Positions 43,536 to 53,330 of a DNA stretch of 64,000 bases are shown here, piece by piece. The position numbers were made by a program, and so were the translations under genes. Origin of the DNA: Mycolicibacterium sp. CBMA 234 (GTDB taxonomy: Bacteria; Actinomycetota; Actinomycetes; Mycobacteriales; Mycobacteriaceae); contig NZ_MPKW01000006.1 in NCBI RefSeq assembly GCF_009729415.1, positions 124,001-188,000 of the forward strand. Direction: 5' to 3'. The stretch's first letter is position 1; each line of letters begins with the position of its first letter. A model generated the notes under the pieces. The model ran no database searches. It worked only from the letters and a program-made list of their open reading frames with translations, and was not told the origin of the DNA.

Positions 43536-45584
43536 ATGGCGCATCAGCTCATCGATCCGCTCCTGCAGCCTTTCCGGCTGAAGAACATGACCCTGCGCAA
43601 TCGCGTGGTGAGCACGTCGCACGAGCCGTCCTACACCGAGGACGGCATGCCGAAGCGCCGCTACCGCCTGTATCACGAGGAGAAGGCCAAGGGCGGCATC
43701 TCGCTGACCATGATGGGTGGCTCCGCGGTGGTCGCCCCTGACAGCCCTTCCGCGTTCGGCAATCTGCACGTCTACAAGGACGAGATCGTGCCCTGGCTGA
43801 GCGAGCTGGCCTACGGCGTCCATGAGCACGGCGCCGCCGTCATGTGCCAGATCACCCACCTGGGTCGACGAACCAGCAATTACGACGGCGACTGGCTGCC
43901 CGTGGTCTATCCGTCGGCCATCCGTGAACCCGCCCACCGGTCCTTCCCCAAGGTGGCAGAGGAGTGGGACATGGACCGCATCGTCAAGGCATACGCCGAC
44001 GCCACCGCACGGTGCCGCGCGGCCGGGCTGGACGGCATCGAACTCGAGGCCTACACCCACCTGCTCGACGCGTTCTGGTCGCCCCTTACCAACCACCGCG
44101 ATGACGAGTACGGCATGGCGAGCATGGAGGACCGACTTCGCTTCCCGCTGAGGGTGATTCGCGCAGTGCGTGAGGCCGCCGGACCGGACTTTGCCGTAGG
44201 CATCCGGATGTCACTCGACGAGGACCTGCCGGGCGGCCTGCGTTACGCGGACGGCATCGAGATCGCCAAACGGCTGGTGCCCGAAGGCATCGACTTCATC
44301 AGCGTGATCAAGGGCTACATGGCCAGCGACGAGGCACTGTCACGCGTGATCCCGCCGATGGGTACCCCGGTCGCCCCACACCTGTCGTTCGCTGGGCAGG
44401 TCAAGAAGGAACTCGGGATACCGGTCATGCATGCTGCCCGTATCAACGATGTCGCCACCGCCCGGCATGCGATCCGTGACGGTCTGCTCGATCTCGTCGG
44501 CATGACGCGTGCGCACATCGCCGATCCGCATATCGTCGCGAAAATTGAAGCAGGCGAAGAGGATCGGATTCGTCCCTGCGTCGGCGCGACGTACTGCCTC
44601 GACGAGATCTACCAGAACCGCGACGCCAAGTGCATACACAACCCGTCCACCGGCCGCGAAGACCGGCTGCCACACCGCGTGTCCAAGGCGACCGGGCCCG
44701 CGCGGACGGCGGTGGTCATCGGGGCCGGACCGGCGGGCCTGGAAGCGGCCCGGGTGCTCGGCGAGCGGGGCCACCGGGTCGTTGTTTTCGAGGCTGCCGA
44801 CGCGGCAGGCGGTCAGGTCCGGATCGCGGCGTCGTCACCGCGCCGTCGCGATCTCATCAGCATCATCGAGTGGCGGCTGGACGAGTGCAAGATGCTCGGG
44901 GTCGACATCCGCACCAACCGCTACGTCGACGCTGACGAGGTACTGGCTGAGAATCCCGATATCGTGGTGGTCGCCACCGGCGGTGTTCCGAACACCGAAT
45001 TCCTTACTGAGGGAGCCAATCTGGTCACCGATGGCTGGGATGTGTTGTGCGGTGCGGTGCATCCGCGCGGCGAGGTGATGCTCTACGACGACAATGGCGG
45101 CCACCCCGGATTGGATGCCGCCGAGGTGCTGGCCCGCAGTGGCGTTGCCGTCGAATTCGTCACTCCCGAGCGCACTCTGGCGCCCGACGTCGGCGGCGTG
45201 AACTACCCGGGCTACTTCAAGGTGTTCGCCGAGCACGACGTGCACGTCACGCTCAACGAGCGGCTGACTGCGGTGCGCCGCAAGGACGGTCGGCTCGAAG
45301 TGGACCTGTACAACGAATATGCGCACGCCACGCGTCAGCGCATGGTCGACCACGTCGTCGTCGAGCACGGCACCCTGCCGTCCGACGAGTTGTATTTCGG
45401 CCTGGTCGCCGGCTCGACCAACCTCGGCGAAGTCGATCAGCAGGCTCTGCTCAAACTGCAACCTCAGACTGTCGTGCGCAACGCCGACGGCGGCTACCAG
45501 CTTTTCCGGATTGGTGACGCCGTCGCAAGTCGCAACATCCACGCTGCGATCTACGACGCGTTCCGGCTCTGCTTGGTTCTCTGA
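43536..45584 (+). CDS. dgcA: Dimethylglycine demethylase-like flavoprotein (DgcA family)
   Basis: 682 residues. The N-terminal old-yellow-enzyme FMN barrel (about 1-370) has LKNMTLRNRVVSTSHEPSYTEDG, EEKAKGGI, QITHLGRR and LVGMTRAHIADPH. A [4Fe-4S] Cys cluster follows (RPCVGATYCLD...KCIHNP), then an FAD/NAD half (VVIGAGPAGLEAARVLGERGH). It tracks Pseudomonas DgcA closely, including the C-terminal FRIGDAVASRNIHAAIYDAFRLC. Expected to convert dimethylglycine to sarcosine; a stachydrine-type demethylase is an alternative. ATG 43536 chosen over a further upstream start on family alignment. Confidence 0.87.
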   Translation: MAHQLIDPLLQPFRLKNMTLRNRVVSTSHEPSYTEDGMPKRRYRLYHEEKAKGGISLTMMGGSAVVAPDSPSAFGNLHVYKDEIVPWLSELAYGVHEHGAAVMCQITHLGRRTSNYDGDWLPVVYPSAIREPAHRSFPKVAEEWDMDRIVKAYADATARCRAAGLDGIELEAYTHLLDAFWSPLTNHRDDEYGMASMEDRLRFPLRVIRAVREAAGPDFAVGIRMSLDEDLPGGLRYADGIEIAKRLVPEGIDFISVIKGYMASDEALSRVIPPMGTPVAPHLSFAGQVKKELGIPVMHAARINDVATARHAIRDGLLDLVGMTRAHIADPHIVAKIEAGEEDRIRPCVGATYCLDEIYQNRDAKCIHNPSTGREDRLPHRVSKATGPARTAVVIGAGPAGLEAARVLGERGHRVVVFEAADAAGGQVRIAASSPRRRDLISIIEWRLDECKMLGVDIRTNRYVDADEVLAENPDIVVVATGGVPNTEFLTEGANLVTDGWDVLCGAVHPRGEVMLYDDNGGHPGLDAAEVLARSGVAVEFVTPERTLAPDVGGVNYPGYFKVFAEHDVHVTLNERLTAVRRKDGRLEVDLYNEYAHATRQRMVDHVVVEHGTLPSDELYFGLVAGSTNLGEVDQQALLKLQPQTVVRNADGGYQLFRIGDAVASRNIHAAIYDAFRLCLVL

Positions 45585-45613
45585 CCACCAACGTCCCTGA
45601 CAAACAAAGAGGC

Positions 45614-45730
45614 AGGGATTCGATCCTGACGCTGCCGGAGGACACTCGGGTGCACACCGGTCACGGCGATCACACCACCGTGGGCGACGAAGCGCCGCAC
45701 CTGGCGGAGTGGATCGCCCGCGAGCACTGA
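45614..45730 (+). pseudogene. C-terminal relic of a metallo-beta-lactamase-fold hydrolase
   Basis: Thirty bases after dgcA an uninterrupted frame without a start reads ILTLPEDTRVHTGHGDHTT, then VGDEAPHLAEWIAREH and a stop. This is the typical C-terminus of glyoxalase-II-like MBL-fold hydrolases (LP-DT-V--GHG--TT-G-E-PHL-EW). The rest of the gene, including the HxHxDH zinc site, is missing, so this is a deletion remnant. A terminator hairpin follows at its old end. Confidence 0.8.
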
Positions 45731-45743
45731 CATTCAAAAGCAT

Positions 45744-45779
45744 TGTGCGGCGGCAATTCTGGTGAGTTGCCGCCGCACA
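45744..45779 (+). terminator. Terminator of the dgcA unit
   Basis: TGTGCGGCGGCAA (45744-45756) pairs perfectly with TTGCCGCCGCACA (45767-45779), a 13-bp stem with a 10-nt loop, just after the stop of the hydrolase relic. Confidence 0.85.
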
Positions 45780-46038
45780 GTTGTGTATCGATGGGGTAGA
45801 GCCGGGTGCACGTTGATCGTACGGACGCGTTGGTCCTGTGCTGAGGGCGACAAATGTCGAGTGAACGCTGCCCTGGCCGCAGAATCGATCTGGGTGTCCG
45901 GTTGATCCTGCGGTTACGGCGGGAAAGGTCGAGTGGCGAACACCGCTGACGCAGAATCAACACGTCGACCGTTGACGCTGTCACCAGGGCGCGGTTGCGG
46001 CGGCGCCAACCCGCGCCAGACGCGCAAGGCGCACCACC
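45780..46038. repeat. Gene-free spacer with paired direct repeats
   Basis: No gene between the dgcA and sox terminators. Two copies of GTCGAGTG-N14-CGCAGAATC lie at 45856-45886 and 45928-45958, 72 bases apart with identical internal spacing. The rest shows no recognisable structure. Confidence 0.6.
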
Positions 46039-46086
46039 AACGTGCACACAGAGCGTCCTGCGAGACAGGTTTGCGATCTGTGTGCA
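46039..46086 (-). terminator. Terminator of the glyA-sox operon
   Basis: CGTGCACACAGA (46039-46050) pairs perfectly with TCTGTGTGCACG (46075-46086). The 24-nt loop contains a further CCTG/CAGG pair. It lies 22 bases beyond the soxG stop on the minus strand. Confidence 0.65.
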
Positions 46087-46108
46087 CGCTCATGGTGCGC
46101 TGGGCCCG

Positions 46109-46699
46109 TCAGGATCCGCCGAACTCCTCGGCAGCATCGATCAACCAGTCGGCCAGATAGCCGGCGAACGACGAGCGGACGATGATCCGGTAGTCGGTTC
46201 CCTTGTGGTCCAACGGAATCAGCACGACCGCAGCCAAGGCGAGCATCGTCTGGGCCGCGGCACCCGGACCGAACACCCGCGGGTGCAGGTCCAGCGAACA
46301 ACCTTTGGCGAGGACGTCGCGGGCGTGCGCACCTCGTAGGCGCACCGTGGTGCGCTGCGCGGACACGTCGACGGCAGCACCACCGACCGCGGCGATCGCC
46401 TCATGCAATTCGGCCTCGAGTGCCTCTCCGCCACGCTGCGTGGAGGTCACCAGCCACTCCTGCGGACCGAACCAGATCACCGTCGAATCGGCTCCATGGA
46501 CGCACGTCCCCGGCGTCGTCGGTAGCGCGGTCAGTCCGAGGACCCCGGCGGCTTCGGTGCCGCCGGCTCCGGCCGGGTCGACCCATAGATCGACCATCGT
46601 GACGAACGGCTCCTCGGTGAGGCTCGCCGCCGGTGGAGTCGCTGCGAACTGGGTGGACCAACCCTGCAACGGGCTACGGCGAGTAAGGGTTTCAGCCAT
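46109..46699 (-). CDS. soxG: Sarcosine oxidase gamma subunit
   Basis: 196 residues from ATG 46699, which overlaps the soxA stop. Matches SoxG in length and pattern (RSPLQGW, WFGPQEWLV, VDVSAQRTTVRLRGAHARDVLAKGCSLDLHPRVF). Smallest structural partner of SoxA in the heterotetramer that oxidises sarcosine to glycine. Last gene of the glyA-soxBDAG operon. Confidence 0.93.
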   Translation of the reverse strand: MAETLTRRSPLQGWSTQFAATPPAASLTEEPFVTMVDLWVDPAGAGGTEAAGVLGLTALPTTPGTCVHGADSTVIWFGPQEWLVTSTQRGGEALEAELHEAIAAVGGAAVDVSAQRTTVRLRGAHARDVLAKGCSLDLHPRVFGPGAAAQTMLALAAVVLIPLDHKGTDYRIIVRSSFAGYLADWLIDAAEEFGGS

Positions 46700-49544
46700 C
46701 GCGGCGTGCTCCTTCGGGATCGACGAGAACGGAACCGGTGACCTCGACGGCAACCAGGGCGCCGTCCACGGGAACGGTGAGGGTGTCTCCGATGCGGGCG
46801 TGGCCGCCCTTGACGAGGGCCAACGCGAACGGACGGCCCAGTTCGGCGCTGCGGTAGCTCGACGTGACATGCCCGAGCATAGGAACCGGTGGCGGCGGCA
46901 ACGCGCCGTCGGCGGGTGTCTCGATGATTTGAGCGCCCTCGGGCAGCACGGTCCGCGCATCGACCGGAAGGAGCCCGACGAACTGCTTGCGCAGCGGATT
47001 CAGGTTCTCGGCGCGAGTGAACGAGCGCTTCCCGAGGAAATCGGGCTTCTTCTTCGACACCACCCAATTCATCCCGAGGTCTTGCGGCGTGACGGTGCCG
47101 TCGGTGTCCTGCCCGATGATCGGGTAGCCCTTCTCCGCCCGCAGCACGTGCATGGTCTCGGTGCCGTAGGGCGTGATGCCGAGCGGTTCGCCGGCAGCAA
47201 TCAGCTTCTCCCACACCGCAGTTGCGTACCAGCCCATGACGTTGACCTCGTAGGCGAGCTCGCCGGAGAAGCTGACCCGGCCGATCCGGACGTGGATCCC
47301 ATCGAGTTGAGTGTCCCGCCAGGCCATGAACGGGAAAGCCTCATTGCTGATGTCGATGCCCGGGAACACGGTGCCGATGACGTCGCGCGAGCGCGGGCCG
47401 ACCACCGGGAAGGTGTGCCACTGCTCGGTGACGGAGGTGAGGCGCACGCGCAGGTGCGGCCACTCGGTCTGCAGCCAGTCCTCCATCCAGTCGAGGATCC
47501 GGGCGGCACCGCCCGTGGTGGTGAACACCTGGAAGCGGTCGTCGGCCAGGCGCATCACGGTGCCGTCGTCGATGACCATGCCGTCCACACCGCACATGAC
47601 GCCGTATCGCAGCATGCCGACCTTCAGTGTGCTCATCAGGTTCGTGTAGAGCAGGTCGAGGAATTCGCCGGCATCGGGGCCCTGGACATCGATCTTGCCC
47701 AGCGTCGAGCCGTCGAGGATGCCGACACCTGTCCGGGTAGCTGCGCATTCGCGCAATACCGCGGTCTCCATGTCTTCGCCGGGCAGGGGGTAGTAACGGG
47801 GACGCTTCCACTGGCCGACATCCTCGAAGACAGCACCGCGGGCGACATGCCAATCATGCACAGCGGTAACGCGTTCCGGGTCGAACATGCGCCCACGGCT
47901 TCGGCCGGCCAATGCGGCGAACGCGACTGGCGTGTACGGCGGGCGGAATGTGGTGACACCCAGGTCCGCCACCCGGACATCGAGCAGCTCGGCGGTGATG
48001 CCCGAGGCGACGACGCCGGAGGTCTTGCCTTGATCGTGCGCGGTGCCGATCGTGGTGTAGCGCTTGATGTGTTCCATCGAACGCATCCCGGCGCCAACCG
48101 CGCGGACCAGGTCTGCCACCGTGGCGTCGCGCTGGACGTCGACGAACTGTGTTGCCGCACCGTCGGCGTCGGGAACGCGCCACAGCACCAGGGGAGCGCT
48201 CGCGGCGCGAATCGAATCCGATTCTCCGGCAAGCGGTTCGGCCGAGGCGGAGAATCCGAGGCCAGTGAGTGCGCGGGTGGCTGCCGCGCGGCCGGACCGC
48301 AGGCAACCGGGCAGATCGAAGGTACCTGCTGCCGAACCGGCGACGCTCACCTCGTCGAGTTCGGCGCCCGGCACGAAGGCGCCGATGCCGTCGTCGTACC
48401 GCAGCGGGCCGCGAACCTGACTGAACAGGTGGACCGCGGGATTCCAGCCACCGCTGACCAGGAGCACATCGCAAGGCAGCGCCTCGGATTCGCCGTCGGC
48501 GCCGGTGACCACCGCGGCGCTGACCCGGTTTTCACCGTGGGTGCCGCTGACGACCGATCCGGTCCGCAGTTCGATACCGCGGTATGTGCACGCCTCACGC
48601 AGATCCGCGGTCACCTCGGTGCGGGCATCGACGATGGCGGTGATCGCCACGCCGGCGTCGTGCAGATCCAGCGCTGCCTGATAGGCGCTGTCGTTGGTGG
48701 TGAACACCACGGCTCGTTCGCCGACCTTGACGCCATAGCGGTGGAGGAAGGTGCGGGCGCCGCCCGCGAGCATGATGCCGGGACGATCATTGTCGGTGAA
48801 CACCACCGGACGTTCGTGCGCACCGGCGGCGACGATGACGTGCCGGGCCCGGATCCGCCACACCCGCTGGCGGCTCACCCCGGCAGGAGCATCGGCGCCG
48901 AGGTGGTCCGTACGCCGTTGCAGCGCAAGGACAAAGCCGTCGTCGTAGTGGCCGAATGCCGTGGTGCGTTGCAGGTGCAGCACCTCGGGGTAGGTCGCGA
49001 GTTCGGCGACGGCGTCGGCAACCCACTCCAACGCCGGACGGCCGGAGATGGTGTCCGTGTTGCCCAGCAGCGCACCACCGGGTTGGCTCTGCTCATCGAT
49101 CAGCACGGCGCGGGCGCCGGCGCGTGCCGCCGTCAGCGCGGCCGCCAGGCCCGCCGGGCCGGCACCGGCGACCAGGACGTCGGCGTGCACGTGGGTCGAG
49201 TCGTAGCGGGCAGTGTCGGGGATCTCGGCCAGTCGGCCTTGTCCTGGGATACCCCTCGCTACAAGGCCGTCGTAAAGCTCGATGGTGGTGGCCAGCAGCA
49301 TGGGTTCGGGGAACGGATGCTCGATCTGCACCAGGCCGCCGGTGTCCTCGGCCCACGCCGAGGTGAAGCCGCGGGGGCGTCCCATCTTGATGCTGGAGGT
49401 GACGTGGTGCACCCCGTGCGCCAGCAGCGCGGAGGCCAGGGTGTCGCCGGCGTGCCCGGTGTACTCGCGGTCGTTGAAAGTGAAGGTGTGGACGGTGTTT
49501 CGGTCGATTCGACCACCGTCGGAGGTGCGGAACGGTGCGCTCAT
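46692..49544 (-). CDS. soxA: Sarcosine oxidase alpha subunit
   Basis: 950 residues. An N-terminal ferredoxin-like segment (YTGHAGDTLASALLAHG) precedes an NAD/FAD domain (about 115-440) with GAGPAGLAAALTAARAGARAVLIDE. The C-terminal half is a folate-binding aminomethyltransferase (GcvT-like) domain that transfers the one-carbon unit to tetrahydrofolate. With SoxBDG it converts sarcosine to glycine and methylene-THF. The latter feeds the GlyA encoded in the same operon. The start is set by the TGATG overlap with soxD. Confidence 0.96.
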   Translation of the reverse strand: MSAPFRTSDGGRIDRNTVHTFTFNDREYTGHAGDTLASALLAHGVHHVTSSIKMGRPRGFTSAWAEDTGGLVQIEHPFPEPMLLATTIELYDGLVARGIPGQGRLAEIPDTARYDSTHVHADVLVAGAGPAGLAAALTAARAGARAVLIDEQSQPGGALLGNTDTISGRPALEWVADAVAELATYPEVLHLQRTTAFGHYDDGFVLALQRRTDHLGADAPAGVSRQRVWRIRARHVIVAAGAHERPVVFTDNDRPGIMLAGGARTFLHRYGVKVGERAVVFTTNDSAYQAALDLHDAGVAITAIVDARTEVTADLREACTYRGIELRTGSVVSGTHGENRVSAAVVTGADGESEALPCDVLLVSGGWNPAVHLFSQVRGPLRYDDGIGAFVPGAELDEVSVAGSAAGTFDLPGCLRSGRAAATRALTGLGFSASAEPLAGESDSIRAASAPLVLWRVPDADGAATQFVDVQRDATVADLVRAVGAGMRSMEHIKRYTTIGTAHDQGKTSGVVASGITAELLDVRVADLGVTTFRPPYTPVAFAALAGRSRGRMFDPERVTAVHDWHVARGAVFEDVGQWKRPRYYPLPGEDMETAVLRECAATRTGVGILDGSTLGKIDVQGPDAGEFLDLLYTNLMSTLKVGMLRYGVMCGVDGMVIDDGTVMRLADDRFQVFTTTGGAARILDWMEDWLQTEWPHLRVRLTSVTEQWHTFPVVGPRSRDVIGTVFPGIDISNEAFPFMAWRDTQLDGIHVRIGRVSFSGELAYEVNVMGWYATAVWEKLIAAGEPLGITPYGTETMHVLRAEKGYPIIGQDTDGTVTPQDLGMNWVVSKKKPDFLGKRSFTRAENLNPLRKQFVGLLPVDARTVLPEGAQIIETPADGALPPPPVPMLGHVTSSYRSAELGRPFALALVKGGHARIGDTLTVPVDGALVAVEVTGSVLVDPEGARRDG

Positions 49545-49819
49545 CAGATTGTCGGCCTCTGCTCGTCGAGTCGGTACACACGGTCGAATCGGTACGTAGC
49601 CGTGTCGCGGATGGCGTTGAACCAGCGGCGGCAGCCGGCACTGTGGGTCCACCGTTCGGCGAGCAGCCCCTTGGGGTTGGCGCGGAAGAACACGTAGTGC
49701 GCCCACTGTTCGTCGGTCAGCGATTGCGGGTCTTCGGGATAGGCGACATGTGCCTGGCCGCCGTAGTGGAATTCGGTCTCCTCGCGTGGTCCGCACCACG
49801 GGCAGTCGATGAGTTGCAT
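49544..49819 (-). CDS. soxD: Sarcosine oxidase delta subunit
   Basis: 91 residues from ATG 49819. Begins MQLIDCPWCGPREETEF and ends with HSAGCRRWFNAIRDT, the SoxD pattern in which three Cys and a His bind zinc. Small structural subunit of heterotetrameric sarcosine oxidase. It lies between soxB and soxA, the usual order. Confidence 0.95.
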   Translation of the reverse strand: MQLIDCPWCGPREETEFHYGGQAHVAYPEDPQSLTDEQWAHYVFFRANPKGLLAERWTHSAGCRRWFNAIRDTATYRFDRVYRLDEQRPTI

Positions 49820-49844
49820 TGTGACTCCTGCGATTCGGTGGGAT

Positions 49845-51083
49845 CTAGTGCGCCACGCCGGCGGCGCCGTGCTCATCGACCAGGGCTCCGGTGGTGAACC
49901 GGTCGAGACTGAACGGGGCGACATATTCATGTTCGGCGTTGTTGGCGATCGTGTCCGCCAGGCACCAACCGATACCCGGCGTGACCTTGAATCCGCCTGT
50001 GCCCCAACCGGCATTGAGGTACAGGTTGTCGTAGCCGACCCGGCCGACGATCGGTGATGCGTCGGGGCAGACGTCCACGATGCCTGCCCAGGTACGCAAT
50101 AGGTGTGCCCGGGCGAAGACCGGGAACAGTTCCACCGCGGCGGCCATCTGGCGTTCGATGATGTGGAACGCGCCGCGCTGGCCGTAGCCGTTGTAGGAGT
50201 CGACGCCCGCACCCATCACGAGTTCACCCTTGTGCGCCTGAGATACGTACACGTGCACCGCATTCGACATCACGATGGTCGGGTGCACCGGCTCGAGCAG
50301 CTCGGACACCAGCGCCTGCAGCGGGTGGCTCTGCAGCGGAGTACGGATGCCCAGCATGTCAGTCAGCGTGGACGTGTGCCCTGCCGCGCACAGCGCCACC
50401 TGTCCGGCCCCGATATCGCCTCGGGTGGTGCGCACCCCGGTGACGCGGTCGCCGTCGGTGACGAATCCGGTGACCTCGCAGTTCTGGATGATGTCGATGC
50501 CGGCCTCGTCGGCCCGGCGCGCAAAGCCCCAGGCGACGTAGTCGTGCTTGGCGATGCCGGCCCGCGGCTGATAGGTGGCGCCCAGCACCGGATAGCGAAT
50601 ATCACTGGAAATGTTGACGATTGGGCACAGGTCCTTGACCTCTTTGGGTTCCACCCACTCGGCGTCGATGCCGTTGAGCTTGTTGGCCTCGACGCGTCGC
50701 ACGCTGTCGCGGACATCCTGCAGGCTGTGCGCCAGGTTGAGCACACCGCGCTGGCTGAACAGGATCGGGTAGTCCAGATCCTCCTCCAGTCCTTCCCACA
50801 GTTTCAGGGCGTGCTCGTAGATCCGTGCGCTTTCGTCCCAGAGGTAGTTGGAGCGGATCAGAGTGGTGTTGCGGGCCATGTTGCCGCCGGCCAGCCAGCC
50901 CCGTTCCAGCACTGCGACATTGGTGATGCCGTGGTTCTTAGCCAGGTAGTGCGCGGTTGCCAGACCGTGTCCGCCGCCACCGACGATGACGACGTCGTAC
51001 GTCTTCTTCGGTTCCGGTGTGCGCCAAAGGAATTCGGGGTGGTCGGGCAGATGTGCGCCCGGCGGGATCGTCGGTGCGGTCAC
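49845..51083 (-). CDS. soxB: Sarcosine oxidase beta subunit
   Basis: 412 residues from GTG 51083 (GTGA overlap with glyA). FAD-binding N-terminus [29 protein letters not shown] contains the His that in characterised SoxB carries covalent FMN. The C-terminal [15 protein letters not shown] is the family signature. This subunit performs sarcosine oxidation and passes electrons via FMN to oxygen. Confidence 0.96.
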   Translation of the reverse strand: MTAPTIPPGAHLPDHPEFLWRTPEPKKTYDVVIVGGGGHGLATAHYLAKNHGITNVAVLERGWLAGGNMARNTTLIRSNYLWDESARIYEHALKLWEGLEEDLDYPILFSQRGVLNLAHSLQDVRDSVRRVEANKLNGIDAEWVEPKEVKDLCPIVNISSDIRYPVLGATYQPRAGIAKHDYVAWGFARRADEAGIDIIQNCEVTGFVTDGDRVTGVRTTRGDIGAGQVALCAAGHTSTLTDMLGIRTPLQSHPLQALVSELLEPVHPTIVMSNAVHVYVSQAHKGELVMGAGVDSYNGYGQRGAFHIIERQMAAAVELFPVFARAHLLRTWAGIVDVCPDASPIVGRVGYDNLYLNAGWGTGGFKVTPGIGWCLADTIANNAEHEYVAPFSLDRFTTGALVDEHGAAGVAH

Positions 51084-52396
51084 AGCGAGGCCTCCGTGAG
51101 GTTCGGGTACAGCGGGAAACCGTTGACCAGCACGTCCACGCGGGCGCGCAGCGCGTCCAGCGCCGCGTCGTCGGCATCGGGTCGCAACGCATGGCTGATG
51201 ACGTCGGCGACTTCGTGGAAGCTGTCCAGGTCGAAGCCGCGGGTCGCCAGCGCCGCGGTACCGATGCGCACGCCTGAACTGACCATCGGCGGTCGCGGGT
51301 CGAACGGAACGGCGTTGCGGTTCACCGTGATTCCCGCGCGGTGCAGCCGATCCTCGGCCTGTTTGCCGTCCAGTTCGGACTCCCGTAGGTCGACCAGCAC
51401 CAGGTGGACGTCCGTGCCGCCGGACACTACGTTGATGCCCGCCGCGCGTGAATCCTCCTGCAGCAGACGCTCGGCCAGAATCGCCGCGCCGTCCAGAGTG
51501 CGCTGCTGCCGCTCGCGGAATTCCGGTGCGGCCGCGAGCTTGAACGACACCGCCTTGGCGGCAATGACGTGCTCGAGTGGCCCGCCCTGCTGACCTGGGA
51601 ACACCGACGAGTTGAACTTCTTGGCCAGTGCTTGGTCGTTGGTCAGGATGATGCCGCCGCGTGGGCCGCCCAGCGTCTTGTGCGTGGTTGAGGTGACCAC
51701 ATGGGCATGCGGCACCGGGGAGGGGTGCAGCCCGGCAGCGACCAGGCCCGCGAAATGAGCCATGTCGACCATCAGGTACGCGCCGACTTCGTCTGCGATG
51801 CGCCGGAATTCGGCGAAATCGAGCTGCCGGGGATAGGCGGACCAGCCGGCCAAAATCAGCTTCGGCCGACGCTCCCGGGCGATGCGCTCGACCTCGGCCA
51901 TATCGACCCGATGGTCGCTTTCCCCGACGTGGTAGGCGGCGACGTCGTAGAGCTTGCCGGAGAAGTTGAGCTTCATCCCGTGCGTGAGATGGCCACCATG
52001 CGCGAGATCCAGGCCCAGGATCGTGTCACCGGGGGAGAGCAGCGCCGACATGACTGCGGCATTGGCCTGCGCACCCGAATGTGGTTGCACATTGGCATAT
52101 TCGGCGCCGAAGAGGCTTTTGGCCCGGTCGATGGCGAGTTGCTCGGTGACGTCGACGTATTCGCAGCCGCCGTAGTACCGGCGGCCGGGGTAGCCCTCGG
52201 CGTACTTGTTGGTCATCACCGAGCCCTGCGCCTGCATCACGGCGACCGGTGCGAAGTTCTCGCTGGCGATCATCTCCAGCGTGCTCTGCTGACGGTGCAA
52301 CTCAGCGGAGATGGCCCGGTGCACTTCTGGATCCAGGTCGGCGAGGCTCGCGCTCAGCATGGGGTTCGTGGCCGTCGGTGCGGTGTCGAGGGTCAT
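51080..52396 (-). CDS. glyA: Serine hydroxymethyltransferase
   Basis: 438 residues. PLP enzyme interconverting glycine plus methylene-THF with serine. PLP lysine in [14 protein letters not shown]. Other marks are [36 protein letters not shown] and [11 protein letters not shown]. As the first gene of the glyA-sox operon it is probably a pathway-specific copy using both products of sarcosine oxidase. The serine then goes to SdaA. Divergent from a GntR regulator; the promoter holds operator site 2. Confidence 0.96.
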   Translation of the reverse strand: MTLDTAPTATNPMLSASLADLDPEVHRAISAELHRQQSTLEMIASENFAPVAVMQAQGSVMTNKYAEGYPGRRYYGGCEYVDVTEQLAIDRAKSLFGAEYANVQPHSGAQANAAVMSALLSPGDTILGLDLAHGGHLTHGMKLNFSGKLYDVAAYHVGESDHRVDMAEVERIARERRPKLILAGWSAYPRQLDFAEFRRIADEVGAYLMVDMAHFAGLVAAGLHPSPVPHAHVVTSTTHKTLGGPRGGIILTNDQALAKKFNSSVFPGQQGGPLEHVIAAKAVSFKLAAAPEFRERQQRTLDGAAILAERLLQEDSRAAGINVVSGGTDVHLVLVDLRESELDGKQAEDRLHRAGITVNRNAVPFDPRPPMVSSGVRIGTAALATRGFDLDSFHEVADVISHALRPDADDAALDALRARVDVLVNGFPLYPNLTEASL

Positions 52397-52428
52397 CTGG
52401 ACCTTTCTGACATTGCAGTATGTGATGG

Positions 52429-52440
52429 ACTAATATATCA
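52429..52440. promoter_or_regulatory. Candidate GntR operator, site 2 (glyA/gntR)
   Basis: ACTAATATATCA, the exact reverse complement of TGATATATTAGT at site 1 (43417-43428). It lies in the divergent promoter of glyA-sox and the first GntR gene. Confidence 0.65.
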
Positions 52441-52513
52441 GCTGTCGGTTAGATTAGGATCAGCTCGTGGCCGCGTCAATAGGTTGGCCGCAGACACTTT
52501 TGGAGGAGTGGCG

Positions 52514-53194
52514 ATGACCCTGACGGAGTTGTCGTTCGGCGAGCCCGACGGCTCGCCGGCTGCTACCGAGACCAATGCGGACCGCGCTTACGACACCGTG
52601 CGCGAACGACTGGTGATGCTGGATATCCGACCGGGGGAGCCCATCAACGACGACCGGCTCGCGGCCGAGCTCGGCTTTGGTCGTACTCCCGTGCGGGAGG
52701 CCCTCAAACGCCTTGAGCGCGACCGTCTTGTCGTCGCCTACCCGCGCCGGGGCACGTTCGCTGCGGTTGTCGACATGACGGACCTGGCCGACATCTCAGA
52801 GATTCGCAAGCTGCTCGAGCCGACGGCGGCCGCCCGTGCCGCCCGGGTCGCGACTCCGGACACCCGCACCCGGCTGACGGCCCTTGCAAAGGCGATCGCC
52901 GGGATCGGGGACGCTGACGATCCCCGTGAAGTCCTGCGTCACGACGTCCATGTGCACCGTGCGATCTACCGGGCCTCGGGCAATCCGCACCTGGAACAGA
53001 TCCTCGTCAGCCTCGACGCGCATGCCACCCGGATCTGGTGCATGTTCCTGGACCGGCTGCCGGGTGTTGCAAGCCATGTCCGCGAACATATCGAGCTGTT
53101 GGACGCCATCGTCCGCGGCGACGAGGCCACAGCAGCGGCTCTCACGCTGGACCATGTCTGCGGCTTCGAGGCGGCTATTCGCGCGTTGCTGTGA
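52514..53194 (+). CDS. GntR-family (FCD) transcriptional regulator 1
   Basis: 226 residues from ATG 52514 after GGAGGAG. Winged-helix domain about 25-95 with the recognition helix in LGFGRTPVREALKRLERDRLVV and PRRGTFAAVV. C-terminal FCD ligand domain with metal-binding positions typified by HDVHVHRAIYRASGNPHL. It is about two-thirds identical by eye to the second GntR protein just downstream. Divergent from glyA-soxBDAG, which it probably controls through site 2. Confidence 0.92.
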   Translation: MTLTELSFGEPDGSPAATETNADRAYDTVRERLVMLDIRPGEPINDDRLAAELGFGRTPVREALKRLERDRLVVAYPRRGTFAAVVDMTDLADISEIRKLLEPTAAARAARVATPDTRTRLTALAKAIAGIGDADDPREVLRHDVHVHRAIYRASGNPHLEQILVSLDAHATRIWCMFLDRLPGVASHVREHIELLDAIVRGDEATAAALTLDHVCGFEAAIRALL

Positions 53195-53253
53195 TGTCTG
53201 CGCCGCCCATCGCCGACTGCCTACCATCCGGAGGGCCGGACCAGGACCGATTC

Positions 53254-53263
53254 TGATATATCA
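53254..53263. promoter_or_regulatory. Candidate GntR operator, site 3 (second gntR)
   Basis: TGATATATCA, a perfect 10-bp palindrome 67 bases upstream of the second GntR gene, consistent with autoregulation or cross-regulation. Confidence 0.6.
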
Positions 53264-53330
53264 TTGTCCTTGCTAAATGGGGTCAGTTGCCGGCTGGTGA
53301 AAGTCAGGATGTCGGGAAGGTGGATTGGCG

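Noticed and set aside
45743..46086. Paired inverted repeats as ends of a small mobile element (MITE)
   Set aside because: The two stems differ in sequence and each sits right after a gene end, so they are better explained as terminators.
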